Assembly (NCBI GenBank): GCA_015478585.1
Contig: JADMIM010000003.1
Span: 1-64,000 of the forward strand
Length of the DNA: 64,000 bases
Reading direction: 5' to 3'
Source of the DNA: Thermaceae bacterium
GTDB taxonomy: Bacteria > Deinococcota > Deinococci > Deinococcales > Thermaceae
Shown: in pieces, positions 33,304-42,280 of the stretch
How positions within the stretch are numbered: position 1 is the stretch's first letter
Layout of the letters: every line of letters begins with the position of its first letter
Notes under the pieces: model-generated
What the model was told of the DNA's origin: nothing
Database searches by the model: none
The model's input: only the letters and a program-made list of their open reading frames with translations
Made by a program: the position numbers and the translations under genes

Positions 33304-35029
33304 TGAGCCTCCGTTGCCAGTTGGGGGGTAAAAGCCGTGTCACCACCGCGCGTATGAGCCACACTGTCCCCACCACAATCGCCACCGCCACCACCTCGAG
33401 GGCTGTGGAGAGGCCAAAATCGAAGTTGTGTACTGACTTGAGCAGGGCCACCGCCAAGGGCGGCTGACCCGGTGGGTAGAGCAGCTCGGAGGCAGGCAGC
33501 TCGAAGACGATGCCGCTAGCAGCCAGCAACCAAGCGTAGAGCAGGGGTTGGGCCAGCAGGGGCAGGGTAATCCGCCGCAGCACCCCCAGCCCCGAAACCC
33601 CGTGCACCCGCGCGGCCTCGCCCAGGCTATGGTGAAGCTGAGTTAACGGCCCTAGCAGGATACGGCTGCTGCTAGGCATTGCACCGGCGGCATAGGCCAT
33701 GCCCAAGAGCAGTGACGTGCCATAGAGCGGGAGAAAGGGCTGATTGTAGGCAAAGATATACCCCGCCGCCAGCACCAGCCCTGGCAGGGCCAGCGTACCT
33801 AACAAAACTACGTCCAGGCCGCGGGCCAGCCTCGAGCCACTGCTCAGCACGCTAGCCAGTACCAGAGCCAGTACCAGTGCGGTAGTAGCTGCCAGCCCCG
33901 CCAGCATCCCTGAGTAGGTCAGTGGCCCCAACAGGTCGCCCTGGCGCAGCACGGTCTGGTAATTGTCCAGACCCAAGTTGGCCCAGTTCAGGCCGTCGCC
34001 CAGAACCTTGGTGAACGACATGAATACCGTCGCCAGGGCGGGTATCGCCAGTGCCACCAGTCCCAGCAGCCCCAGCGAGAACCAGGCTACAGCCTTGCCA
34101 TAGCCCCCCAGTACCACCCGCCTGGCCAGGCGGCCCCGCCCCGATAGCACGGCATAGGCCGCCGCCCGGCGATTGACCCTGGCCTGTGCCCACACCGCAA
34201 TCCCAGCTAGGGCCAGCAAAATCCAACTGCTGGCGGCAGCTAAGGGAAAGTTGAGCGGGTTGGCATAGAGGGCACGATAGATGGAGTAGGTCAATAGGGG
34301 CACGTTGGAACTGGCTCCCAAGGTGGCCGCCACCCCAAAATCCGAGAGAGCTTCGGCAAAGACCACCGCGAAGGCTGCGGCAATGGCTGGTAGCAGCAGT
34401 TTTGCCAGCAGCAAAGTGGCCTGCCCTCCGCGTATCCCATGTACTTGCGCAGCTTCCTCGAGTTCGCCCCCGATGGTGTTCCAGGAGGGGGCAATCGCCA
34501 GGTAGGCAAAGGGTATATGTTTCACTGCCAGTACCAGAGCTACCCCGATGGGGCCAGAAAAAGCCGCCTCGAGCCAGCCCCAGTGTAGCCCGGCTTGGTT
34601 GAGCAGCCCCCCGTGCTGAGTCAGCACCAGCCAGCCAATCGCCAGCAGATACGAGGGGGTGAGGAGCAAAAGCCAGACCGCCCCATCTACCAACCGCCGC
34701 ACCGAAAGGGTGGTGCGCTGGGTCAGCCAGGAGACATATAGCCCCAGCCCCACCGCCAAGGCCCCGCTGGAAAGGCCAATTGCCAGCGAGTTGAGCACGC
34801 TCTGTAGGGCATAGCCATCGAGGGCCTGAGCAAAGGCGGCAAGGCTAAAACCCTGACCCGACTGCCCGAACAAACCTGGAAACACCGCCAACAGCAAAAA
34901 GCTCACCAAAGGATAGACCAGCAGCAGCAAAATCGCAGCCAGCCCGGTACTCCCCAGTGCAACTCGAGCCAAAAGCCGACCTGCCCCCATGGGGGCGGGT
35001 CGGCGGTGCAGGGTACTGGCTCGAGCCAT
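33284..35029 (-). CDS. fbpB: Ferric-iron-type ABC permease (fused FbpB)
   Basis: 581 residues with about 12 membrane helices arranged as two permease units, the usual FbpB layout. Two EAA-type loops are seen: LEEAAQVHGIRGGQATLLLAK in the first half and LGEAARVHGVSGLGVLRRITLP in the second, shown in parts. The start ATG shares one base with the stop of the binding-protein gene (TGATG). It moves Fe(III) from the binding protein into the cytoplasm. Confidence 0.9.
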   Translation of the reverse strand: MARASTLHRRPAPMGAGRLLARVALGSTGLAAILLLLVYPLVSFLLLAVFPGLFGQSGQGFSLAAFAQALDGYALQSVLNSLAIGLSSGALAVGLGLYVSWLTQRTTLSVRRLVDGAVWLLLLTPSYLLAIGWLVLTQHGGLLNQAGLHWGWLEAAFSGPIGVALVLAVKHIPFAYLAIAPSWNTIGGELEEAAQVHGIRGGQATLLLAKLLLPAIAAAFAVVFAEALSDFGVAATLGASSNVPLLTYSIYRALYANPLNFPLAAASSWILLALAGIAVWAQARVNRRAAAYAVLSGRGRLARRVVLGGYGKAVAWFSLGLLGLVALAIPALATVFMSFTKVLGDGLNWANLGLDNYQTVLRQGDLLGPLTYSGMLAGLAATTALVLALVLASVLSSGSRLARGLDVVLLGTLALPGLVLAAGYIFAYNQPFLPLYGTSLLLGMAYAAGAMPSSSRILLGPLTQLHHSLGEAARVHGVSGLGVLRRITLPLLAQPLLYAWLLAASGIVFELPASELLYPPGQPPLAVALLKSVHNFDFGLSTALEVVAVAIVVGTVWLIRAVVTRLLPPNWQRRLNEQHSH

Positions 35030-36033
35030 CAGCGCACGATGGTGTTGGTAAACCAGGTGTTGATTTCGCCCTCGCGCGATCCCCAAACTGTGGGGTCAAC
35101 GCTCTGGTACTTGATGCCGATCAGGGGGGTTACGGCGGCGCTGGGCTTTAGACCCTCGAGCAGCGGGTAGTAGTTGGAATCGCCACCCGTATCGCCCGAG
35201 AGCATCACTTTCTGTCCCTCTGGTGAGAGCACGAACTCCACGAACTTCTTGGCTGCTGCCACCACCTCCGGGCTGGCCTTGGCGTTGATACCAATGCTGC
35301 CCGGCAGCAGGCTAACCGGTTCGGGATAGGCCAGTTGCACCGGCTCTTTTTTGAGCACTGCTCCGATCCCTGCGGAACTCTGCACGATGGCGATGCCGAT
35401 GGCTCCGCTGTACAAGGCCTTAAGGGTCACACCGTTGGTATCGAATACGTGTAGCCCGTTGGCCTTGAGCTGCTCGAAGTATTTCTTGCCTCCCGCCTCG
35501 CCACCCTGGGCCTGCAAAACCCCGGCCACCAGGGGATAGGTGGGGCCAGAGATGGAAGGATTGTTCATGCCCACTAGCCCCTTGTATTCGGGCTTGAGCA
35601 GGTCCCTCCAGGAGCGTGGAGCTTTGTCAGCAGGAACCACCTTGGTATTGACTACCAAGACCCCGGCAAAAGTCGCCGAGACCGGAATATAAGATTTGTC
35701 GGTGGGCAACAGGGCCTTGCCCATGGCGTTCCAGTTTACCTGTGGAGTCCAGCCCTTCAGTAACAACCCCTGATCGGCCAGTGAGCGCATGGCCTCGGCC
35801 CCATCGAACCAGACCAAACCCCACTGGGGGTTTTGTTTTTCGGCCTCGACCTTGGCGACCAGAGGGCCAGTGCTGAGGTCTACAAGCTTAGTCTCAATGC
35901 CGGTAGCTTTTTGAAAAGCGTCCACCACATCCTGGTCGTAACCCTGGGCCGAGTACACCACTAGGGTAGGAGCAGCCAGGGCCGAGCTTAGGGCGGTCAG
36001 GGCGGTTAAGGCGAGTAGGGTCAGAGATTTCAT
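35029..36033 (-). CDS. fbpA: Ferric-iron-type ABC binding protein (FbpA-like)
   Basis: 334 residues. Signal peptide MKSLTLLALTALTALSSALA, then the family-1 Fe-binding fold: TLVVYSAQGYDQDVVDAFQK, GLVWFDGAEA, YIPVSATFAGVLVVN. It ends EINTWFTNTIVR. Iron is the commonest ligand of this subgroup; thiamine or 2-aminoethylphosphonate binding cannot be excluded. AGGAGG precedes the ATG. It heads a five-gene overlapping operon. Confidence 0.85.
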   Translation of the reverse strand: MKSLTLLALTALTALSSALAAPTLVVYSAQGYDQDVVDAFQKATGIETKLVDLSTGPLVAKVEAEKQNPQWGLVWFDGAEAMRSLADQGLLLKGWTPQVNWNAMGKALLPTDKSYIPVSATFAGVLVVNTKVVPADKAPRSWRDLLKPEYKGLVGMNNPSISGPTYPLVAGVLQAQGGEAGGKKYFEQLKANGLHVFDTNGVTLKALYSGAIGIAIVQSSAGIGAVLKKEPVQLAYPEPVSLLPGSIGINAKASPEVVAAAKKFVEFVLSPEGQKVMLSGDTGGDSNYYPLLEGLKPSAAVTPLIGIKYQSVDPTVWGSREGEINTWFTNTIVR

Positions 36034-36131
36034 GGGGCTTTCCTCCTGGGTTAGAAGCCTTTCTCTCAGGAAGCTATCGCCGCAGTGTCAGATAAGCGTA
36101 AGGTGGGCTCGAGGCAACCCCCTCAAAATTG

Positions 36132-36165
36132 AAACTGCTCACCGCCTGTATGGGGTGAGCAGTTT
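36132..36165. terminator. Bidirectional terminator
   Basis: AAACTGCTCACC (36132-36143) pairs with GGTGAGCAGTTT (36154-36165), with T-rich flanks on both sides (TTTTTG on plus, TTTCAATTTTG on minus). It ends the FtsX-type operon before the fbpA operon promoter. Confidence 0.8.
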
Positions 36166-36176
36166 TTGTGGAGTCA

Positions 36177-38813
36177 TCAGGCCGAACGCAATACTTCGGT
36201 GACGCGCTTGGTGCTGGCAGCTCGAGCCATTCCTACGGCAATCAGGGTAGCCATGAAAGCCGCTACCAACAAAGTGCCCAGGTATATCCAGGGCAGGGCC
36301 AACTTTTCGGGGGCGGGGTCGAACACCCCGTCTAAGAGTTTGACCAAAAACTGAGCTACCCCCAACCCAATCAGCAGGCCCGCCAAGCTACCGGCTCCCA
36401 CCACCACCAGGCTTTCACTCCAGATAAAAGCCCCCAGCTGGCTGCTGTTGGCTCCCAGCGCGCTCAGCACCGTGAAATTGCGGCGGCGCTCGGTCAGGCC
36501 CAGCAAAAGCACCAGCCCGGTGGCCCCCGCCAGCAGCAGCACCGCGAAGCCCAGCTCGAGCCGCGATAGTCCGGCCACATTGACCGCCGTGAGGCTCGAG
36601 GCGATGCGTTGTTGTACCTGGCTTAGCTCCGTGACCCTTGCACCGGGCAAGTTTTGCGCCAGCGCTCGGGCCTTGGCCGCAACTTGTTGGCGGTCGCCGC
36701 TAACCCTTATCAGCGCCACCTCGGCTGTACTTTGGTGGGTCTGCTGGGCGATGTAGTCGGCGTTGGCAAGCAAGAAGGAGTCTTTGGGGGCGGTAGGAAA
36801 CTCCCGCACGATGCCCACGAAGGCGAAAGATACCACGTGGTATTGGTGGTCGCGGGCATCTACCAGCCGCAAGCGCACCGGGTCGCCCAGCTTGAGCTGG
36901 TAGTCGTTGACGGTTTCCTGCGAGACGAAGAGCCCATCTGGCCTCGAGCGCAGCAGCAGCAGGGCTTGTTGGGCCGTAACCCCGATGAAGTAGGCATTCA
37001 CCAGCTTGGTGGCCTGGGTGAGGTGGGCTGGGTCTATCCCGAAAATATCCTGTAGGTCGTTGCCTACATAGGCAAAGCGGTGCTGAAGAGGTTCGACTGC
37101 GGCCACGCCGGGAATTGCCCGCAGGGCCTCGAGCTGGCTGCTGGCCGGGCTGGCGGTAGTGCCGCTGACGGCGACATCCGCACCGTTGGTCAGCAGGGCA
37201 TCCACCCGCGACTGTCCCTGGTAGGTGGCATTGAAAATCGAGGTGGAAACCGCGAAGGCCACCGCCAGGGCTGCCAGCACCGCGCCCCTCGAGAGCAAAC
37301 CGCGCTGGCGCTCGAGGGTAGCCGCCACGGTGGGGGCCAGGTTGCCCGCCAGGGGCCGCAGCGCGGGGGTAAAGGCCCGGCGGCGCAGGGCCCACTCCAG
37401 TAGCCGCACCGCCAGCAGGCTAGTGCCCACCCACAGGGCCAGGGGGGCGATAAAGGCTTCGTACTGCACGCTGGATTTGGCGACTCCTTCGGGAGCGAGT
37501 ACCAGTTGGTAGCCGCTGGCAGCACTGCGCCAGAACAAAGCCGCTGATACCGCCAGCAGGGCCACATCTACCCACAGGCGTTGCCATAGGGGAACCCCGC
37601 TACGGCCCACCCTTTGACGGGCCACGCTCACGGTCTGAGTACGCAGGGCTGCCAAGGTGGGCAGCAGCACCGCCGAAAGGGCCAGCAGGATTCCCAGACC
37701 CACTGCCAGCAAAGTCCAGACCGACCCTAGGCTCGAGCCCACAGGCAAGGCCAGATATTGAGCCAGCCAGGCCAGCCCCAGCCCCAAGATCACCCCGGCG
37801 ATAGACACCGCAGCAGCCTCGAGGGAGGCCAGCCGCAGCACCCGCCGCGTGCTGGCCCCCCGCACCCGCAGCAGGGCAATCTCGCGGCGGCGCTCGGTGC
37901 CACTGGCTGCCGCCACTGAAAGGGTCAGGAGAGCTGCTAAAATTGCCCCCGGAACCCCCAGAAACAGGAAAAGGGTTTGGGCGTAGAGGGCATCGGCCCG
38001 CACCCCGTCCAGCCGTGCCGCCAGATTATCCCCCACCACTGCGCTGCCCGCCAGCTTGACCTCGAGGTTGTTGGCGAGTTGGTGCACCTGCGAAAAAGCT
38101 ACTCTGGGATTGTTCGCCAGCTTGGCCGAGAGCCGCACGTGCAGTTGTTGGCGCACACTATCCGGCCGCACCACGCGCTGGGGATCAAATAGCTGATGCC
38201 ACTGGGCCTGTGGCAGCAGTAAAACGTTGTCGGGCGGAGCTTGCGGGGCCAGACCTTTGGGTGCGCCTACGGCCTGGAACAGCGAGTCGGCCTCGGGTAA
38301 ATCCACGATGCCCGCGACCTGCACCTGTACTGGTGGCAGCCCCAGGCGGTTGATGGTAATGGTGTCACCCACTGCGGCGTGCAGATTGGCGGCGGTCTGT
38401 TGGGCCAGCAGTACCCCGGCAGTGCTGCCGATTAAGGGGCGAATCTCCTTGGGGAAGGCCGTGCGGTAGGTGTTGGATATGCCCAACACCTTGCCCGCCC
38501 CAGTGGTCTGCACGGTTGTGCCGGTGCTAGCACTAAAGCCCGCCACGTCGGCATAGCCCACTGGTTCCAAGGCCCGCGTCCCGGCCATTTGGGTGGCCTG
38601 CGCGACGGTGTTTATATCTGCGCTGGGTGACAACAAAATCTGCCAGTCCACCGGCACATTCTGCACCGCTCGAGCAGTCATGGTGGCGGTGCTGGAGGTG
38701 ATAAAAGCTCCCAGGCAGGCCAGAAAGGCCACCGTGAGGGCCACCCCCAGCGCAGCTCCCCAGATGCGTAAGGGCCGCCGGGAAAGCAGCCCACTAAACC
38801 AGACTAAACTCAT
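36177..38813 (-). CDS. ABC transporter permease with two FtsX domains
   Basis: 878 residues. An N-terminal membrane helix (LRIWGAALGVALTVAFLACL), a large extracytoplasmic domain, then FtsX-type helix groups near residues 270-410 and 760-870 (LGFAVLLLAGATGLVLLLGL). This fits MacB/LolE-like machines that move lipids, lipoproteins or peptides mechanically rather than through a channel. The ATG overlaps the stop of the adjacent ATPase gene (ATGA). Its substrate is unknown; the secreted protein encoded at the head of the operon may be a partner. Confidence 0.85.
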   Translation of the reverse strand: MSLVWFSGLLSRRPLRIWGAALGVALTVAFLACLGAFITSSTATMTARAVQNVPVDWQILLSPSADINTVAQATQMAGTRALEPVGYADVAGFSASTGTTVQTTGAGKVLGISNTYRTAFPKEIRPLIGSTAGVLLAQQTAANLHAAVGDTITINRLGLPPVQVQVAGIVDLPEADSLFQAVGAPKGLAPQAPPDNVLLLPQAQWHQLFDPQRVVRPDSVRQQLHVRLSAKLANNPRVAFSQVHQLANNLEVKLAGSAVVGDNLAARLDGVRADALYAQTLFLFLGVPGAILAALLTLSVAAASGTERRREIALLRVRGASTRRVLRLASLEAAAVSIAGVILGLGLAWLAQYLALPVGSSLGSVWTLLAVGLGILLALSAVLLPTLAALRTQTVSVARQRVGRSGVPLWQRLWVDVALLAVSAALFWRSAASGYQLVLAPEGVAKSSVQYEAFIAPLALWVGTSLLAVRLLEWALRRRAFTPALRPLAGNLAPTVAATLERQRGLLSRGAVLAALAVAFAVSTSIFNATYQGQSRVDALLTNGADVAVSGTTASPASSQLEALRAIPGVAAVEPLQHRFAYVGNDLQDIFGIDPAHLTQATKLVNAYFIGVTAQQALLLLRSRPDGLFVSQETVNDYQLKLGDPVRLRLVDARDHQYHVVSFAFVGIVREFPTAPKDSFLLANADYIAQQTHQSTAEVALIRVSGDRQQVAAKARALAQNLPGARVTELSQVQQRIASSLTAVNVAGLSRLELGFAVLLLAGATGLVLLLGLTERRRNFTVLSALGANSSQLGAFIWSESLVVVGAGSLAGLLIGLGVAQFLVKLLDGVFDPAPEKLALPWIYLGTLLVAAFMATLIAVGMARAASTKRVTEVLRSA

Positions 38814-39484
38814 GCCAAAGCCCCCTCTATGGTTTTCAAAACGCCTCGCCGCATCCGCCACACCGTATCCAGGCGGTCGGCCACGCTGCGGTCGTGGGTA
38901 GCGATGACCAGGGCTGTATCTCGATCCTCGAGCGCTTTCAGTAAGGTATCCATCAGGTGTTTGGCACTATCGGAGTCGAGCTGGCCGGTAGGCTCGTCGG
39001 CCAGAATCAGCTTGGGGCTTCCGGCCAGGGCGCGGGCCACTGCTACCCGCTGGGCCTGTCCACCCGAGAGTTCTTCGGGGAGTTGGGCTGCTACTGAGGC
39101 CAGCCCCAGCCGCTCGAGTGCCCCCATCGCCCGGAGTTGGGCCTCCCGCTCGGGCATACCGCCCAGGATCAGCGGTAAAGCGGTGTTCTCGAGGGCCGTC
39201 AGGGGGGCCAGCAGGCTCTGGGCCTGGAATACGAAAGCCACCTTGCCAGGTCGCAGCTCACTGGCTTGTCCCAGCGCTGGAAACGTCACCGAGCCCGCCG
39301 AGGGTGTGTCCAGACCCCCCATCAGGTGCAACAGGGTGCTCTTACCCCCGCCCGACGGCCCCAACAGGGCAATTCGCTCTCCTGGCCTGACCCGGCAGGT
39401 AGCTTGCTCCAGCGCTACCACCTCCCGCCCATCCAACTCGTAGACCCGGCGAGCATCGCGTATATCTACCAAAACCTCAGGCAT
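38810..39484 (-). CDS. ABC ATPase, MacB/LolD type (second)
   Basis: 224 residues. GPSGGGKSTLLHLMGGL, FVFQAQSLLAPLTALEN, LSGGQAQRVAVARAL and LILADEPTGQLDSD show all ATPase motifs intact. It starts eight bases before the stop of the previous ATPase gene (ATGCCTGA overlap) and overlaps the permease by four bases. Two different ATPases in one operon could form a heterodimer on the single permease chain, whose two FtsX domains each need one. Confidence 0.9.
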   Translation of the reverse strand: MPEVLVDIRDARRVYELDGREVVALEQATCRVRPGERIALLGPSGGGKSTLLHLMGGLDTPSAGSVTFPALGQASELRPGKVAFVFQAQSLLAPLTALENTALPLILGGMPEREAQLRAMGALERLGLASVAAQLPEELSGGQAQRVAVARALAGSPKLILADEPTGQLDSDSAKHLMDTLLKALEDRDTALVIATHDRSVADRLDTVWRMRRGVLKTIEGALA

Positions 39485-40136
39485 CGGCTAACCTCCCATC
39501 TTGAATGCGCAGCACCCGGCCTGCACGGCGGGCCAACTCCGGGCTGTGCGTAGAGATCAGGGCCGCGCCCCCCTGGGCACAAAAAGCCTCGAGTTCGCCC
39601 AGCACCAATATCTCGGTGCTGGCATCCACCTCGGCGGTGGGCTCGTCGGCCAGCAATACCGCTGGACGGCCCACCAGCGCAGTTGCCAGACCAGCCCGCG
39701 CCAGTTCTCCGCCCGAGAGCTGGGAAGGCCGGGAGTGCAAGCGTTCGCCTAAGCCCACCCGCTTCAGCCAGTCCGCCGCCTGGCTCTGATCTCGGCCTGC
39801 CAGGATTGCCGCAAACTGCACGTTCTCGAGCACGCTCAAGTGCTCGAAGAGGTTGTCGGATTGCAGCATCGTTCCCACGAACTTGGCCCGCAGCTCGTCC
39901 CGTTCGTCCTCGGGGCGACGGGTCAGGCGCTGCCCGGCCACATTCACGTAGCCTCCATCGGGCTCGTCCAGCCCGGCCAGGCAAGCCAACAGGGTGCTCT
40001 TGCCACTACCCGAAGCCCCCATCACCGCTACCAGCTCTCCGGGTTCCAGGCTCAGGCTAACCCCCCGCAAGGCACGGGTTTCCTCGTCCGCGATATGGTA
40101 AAAGCGGTACAAATCTACAGCCTCGAGTGCTTTCAC
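39477..40136 (-). CDS. ABC ATPase, MacB/LolD type (first)
   Basis: 219 residues from a GTG. GASGSGKSTLLACLAGL, LQSDNLFEHLSVLEN, signature LSGGELARAGLATAL and VLLADEPTAEVDAST. The signature tail LARAGLATAL departs from the common QQRVAIARAL, and the D-loop AEVD from GNLD, so this subunit is somewhat divergent from its partner. TGGAGGTAGACC before the GTG is a strong ribosome site that includes the stop of the upstream gene. Confidence 0.9.
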   Translation of the reverse strand: MKALEAVDLYRFYHIADEETRALRGVSLSLEPGELVAVMGASGSGKSTLLACLAGLDEPDGGYVNVAGQRLTRRPEDERDELRAKFVGTMLQSDNLFEHLSVLENVQFAAILAGRDQSQAADWLKRVGLGERLHSRPSQLSGGELARAGLATALVGRPAVLLADEPTAEVDASTEILVLGELEAFCAQGGAALISTHSPELARRAGRVLRIQDGRLADA

Positions 40137-40139
40137 GGT

Positions 40140-40688
40140 CTACCTCCAGGTAAACGAATGGGCCATACGTTTCCAGGCATCCACGTTGTCGGCCCCTTTG
40201 GGGGCACTCAGGGTGAGCATTATCTCGCGCCCGCCTTTGTATAGCAGGTAGAGGTCGTTCTCCAGAGCCACCCGCTGACCCGTGACTGCATTGGGTTGGG
40301 ACTGCGATTCGAACTGAATCAACACCGCACTCCCCGAGGGTAAGCTGACCGCCTTGACCGATTTAACCTGAACACTGCGGTCTTTTTGCAAAATCTTCAG
40401 CTCGGCGGTTTTTACGCTCTGCATGGTGGGCATAGCCGTAACTTTTTGCAGGCTCAGGCTCAGGCGATTGAACTTGGCGGCAAACTCAGACGAACTGCCC
40501 TGCACGGTGCGGGCCCAACCCTCGGGCACTTCCAGGCTATAGCCCCCTTCGGCATTGGTGTAGCGCACGAAGGCTTGGCTATCGGGGATATCGCCCACAC
40601 TCCGGGGTTCGGGGGCGGTCTGGGTCTGGGCAAGGCTAAGCGCGCCGCATAGAACGGCAACCGAAAGCGTCATCAAGGCTTTATTCAT
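40140..40688 (-). CDS. Secreted protein heading the FtsX-type operon (PsbP-like layout)
   Basis: 182 residues. Signal peptide MNKALMTLSVAVLCGALSLAQ; mature part has YTNAEGGYSLEVPEGWARTV, a motif common to PsbP/DUF1795-type domains, then strands through to AHSFTWR. Probably an extracytoplasmic ligand or partner of the exporter. No lipobox Cys follows the signal sequence. AGGAG precedes the ATG. The upstream region carries AGGTAAAG motifs shared with the DUF4337 gene. Confidence 0.65.
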   Translation of the reverse strand: MNKALMTLSVAVLCGALSLAQTQTAPEPRSVGDIPDSQAFVRYTNAEGGYSLEVPEGWARTVQGSSSEFAAKFNRLSLSLQKVTAMPTMQSVKTAELKILQKDRSVQVKSVKAVSLPSGSAVLIQFESQSQPNAVTGQRVALENDLYLLYKGGREIMLTLSAPKGADNVDAWKRMAHSFTWR

Positions 40689-40742
40689 GTCTCCTCGCTG
40701 GCCTCGAGGTGCTTCTCGAGTGGCTCGAGTATGCCCAGACCA

Positions 40743-40774
40743 GGTTTAGGTTAGGTAAAGAGGCGCTTTTACCT
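40743..40774. promoter_or_regulatory. AGGTAAAG-type regulator sites upstream of the FtsX-type operon
   Basis: AGGTTTAGGTTAGGTAAAG followed by GCGCTTTTACCT; GGTAAA and TTTACC are inverted with an eight-base gap. The same AGGTAAAG word is repeated at 42643 and 42664. Placement 55-80 bases before the operon start suits a transcription factor site. Confidence 0.4.
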
Positions 40775-40931
40775 TTCTTTGCCAGCGCTTAATCTGGCCT
40801 CAGTAGTTTTGGCTGGAGTCCGCTGTAACTCAGGACTCGAGCAGGTCTCTAGGGTAGGGCCATGCTGCAACCCGGCGAGCAGAGCCTGGGGTTGTTTGCG
40901 AGGGTTTGGCCCATTCCCCAACAGGCCGGTC

Positions 40932-41001
40932 TAGAGCGGTTTTCGGAAAGAACCTTGGGATGCTGGAGTATATTTACTGTGCCCGTCTGAGAACTGCGAT
41001 A
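40932..41001. mobile_element. MITE-like element A, copy 3 (short form)
   Basis: 70 bp from TAGAGCGGTTTTCGGAAAGA to GAACTGCGATA. It lacks the GCCGCC palindrome of copies 1, 2 and 4 but keeps the internal words CTTGGGATG and ATATTTACTGTGCCCGTCTG. It lies 60 bp before the PIG-L gene, in the same orientation as copy 4 after it. Confidence 0.6.
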
Positions 41002-41061
41002 GACTTTGAAGTTGCGAGGGAGGTTTCGGCGTGAAGCCACCCTTATTACAGTGTGCCCAAT

Positions 41062-42048
41062 ATGACCGATGCCGATAAACCCAGCCTGCCCCGGCGTTTT
41101 CGCAAGCGCTGGCTGTGGGCGTTAGCTCTAGTGCTAGTAGTGCTGGCGATCAATGCGCCGGGGGTATTTGCGCTGGGCTACAAGTTGTGGGGCGGGCCAA
41201 GGGTGGCAGCCCTTCCCCTCACGCCGCCCTTCAAGTTTGGCGACCGGCTTCTGGTGATTGCACCCCATCCCGATGACGAGAGCCTGTGCTGTGCGGGGGC
41301 CATCCAGCAGGCCGAGCAAGCCGGAGCACAGGTGTATATCGTTTGGATGACCTCGGGGGATGGCTTCGAGTTTGATGCCATCCTGCTCAACCGGGAGCCC
41401 CGGCCCGATGCCAACGACCTGCTAGCTCTAGGAAAACAGCGTATGCAAGAAGCCAGAAAAGCCGCGCAGATTTTGCGTATACCTCCACAGCACCTGTATT
41501 TTTTGGGCTTCCCCGATGGCGGCCTGATGCCGGTTTTCTTGCAGCACTACCTCGAGCCCTATCGTTCTCGCTACACTGGGAAAACTGCGGTGCCTTACGC
41601 CGGAACGGTTTTGCCCGGTGCGGCGTTTACCGGAGCCAACCTGGAAAAAGCCCTGAGCAGGGTAATCGCTGCGGTAAAACCCACGGTGGTGCTGGCCCCC
41701 TCGCCGTCTGAGGGCAACCGCGACCACGCCGCAAGTGGCCTGGCGGCCCTACGGGTGCTGGGGAAGCAGGGCCAGGCCGACACCCTGCGTTTTTACATGG
41801 TGCATGGAGGGCTCGAGTGGCCCTTGCCCAAGGGTCTGCACCCCAGTTTGCCCCTAACCCTTCCTGCACGGGGCAAGGGGCTGCCCTGGAACCGCACCGA
41901 CCTCTCTAGCACCGAGGTACAGCTCAAGGCCGAAGCCATCCGGGCGCACCACAGCCAGATGCTGGTGCTGGGGCGGTTCATGAATGCCTTTGTGCGTACC
42001 AACGAGCTATATAGCCCAGAAGCTGTTGTCGAAACCCCGAATCCCTAG
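41062..42048 (+). CDS. PIG-L family N-acetylglucosaminyl deacetylase-like protein
   Basis: 328 residues. An N-terminal membrane helix (WLWALALVLVVLAINAPGVF) anchors it, with the catalytic domain probably outside. VIAPHPDDESLCCAGAI holds the zinc-binding HPDD motif; PSEGNRDHAASG provides the distal His. Relatives remove acetyl groups from GlcNAc-linked lipids or thiol precursors. The true substrate is unknown. A GTG at 41053 is an alternative start. The stop codon TAG is the first triplet of element A copy 4, so the last residues depend on that insertion. Confidence 0.85.
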   Translation: MTDADKPSLPRRFRKRWLWALALVLVVLAINAPGVFALGYKLWGGPRVAALPLTPPFKFGDRLLVIAPHPDDESLCCAGAIQQAEQAGAQVYIVWMTSGDGFEFDAILLNREPRPDANDLLALGKQRMQEARKAAQILRIPPQHLYFLGFPDGGLMPVFLQHYLEPYRSRYTGKTAVPYAGTVLPGAAFTGANLEKALSRVIAAVKPTVVLAPSPSEGNRDHAASGLAALRVLGKQGQADTLRFYMVHGGLEWPLPKGLHPSLPLTLPARGKGLPWNRTDLSSTEVQLKAEAIRAHHSQMLVLGRFMNAFVRTNELYSPEAVVETPNP

Positions 42049-42151
42049 AGCGGTTTTCAGAAAGAATAGGACAGTCCACTGAGCTAGAAAGACCGTACTA
42101 AGCTCCCTTTTGCCGCCATAAGCAGCGGCAAAAATAGCGGAAACCGCGATA
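42046..42151. mobile_element. MITE-like element A, copy 4
   Basis: 106 bp from TAGAGCGGTTTTCAGAAAGA to GAAACCGCGATA, including TTTTGCCGCCATAAGCAGCGGCAAAA as a palindrome in two parts. It starts exactly at the PIG-L stop codon. Together with copy 3 it brackets that gene in direct orientation. Confidence 0.65.
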
Positions 42152-42191
42152 ACTCTCCCGCCCCCTCAATGAACCGAGTGCAGCGTGAATT

Positions 42192-42258
42192 ACCCCAGAC
42201 ACGGGGCTGATTGTCTGGGGTGTTTGAATTTCCGGTGCAGGGTGGTTTACCCTGCACC
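42192..42258. terminator. Pair of hairpins between PIG-L and comEA-like genes
   Basis: ACCCCAGAC (42192-42200) pairs with GTCTGGGGT (42213-42221), followed by GTTTGAATTT on the plus strand. GGTGCAGGGT (42234-42243) pairs with ACCCTGCACC (42249-42258). The genes on each side are convergent, so the pair can serve both. Confidence 0.65.
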
Positions 42259-42280
42259 CGAGGGCTTGGCGGGCGTTGGC

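Larger units (their letters stand above)
40689..41061. other. Intergenic control region with two motif sites and element A copy 3
   Basis: 373 bp without a convincing gene. It holds clustered CTCGAG palindromes (40704-40730), AGGTAAAG (40753-40760) facing TTTTACCT (40767-40774), and element A copy 3 (40932-41001). On the plus strand TATTAC or TACAGT shortly before the PIG-L start could be its -10 box. Confidence 0.5.
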
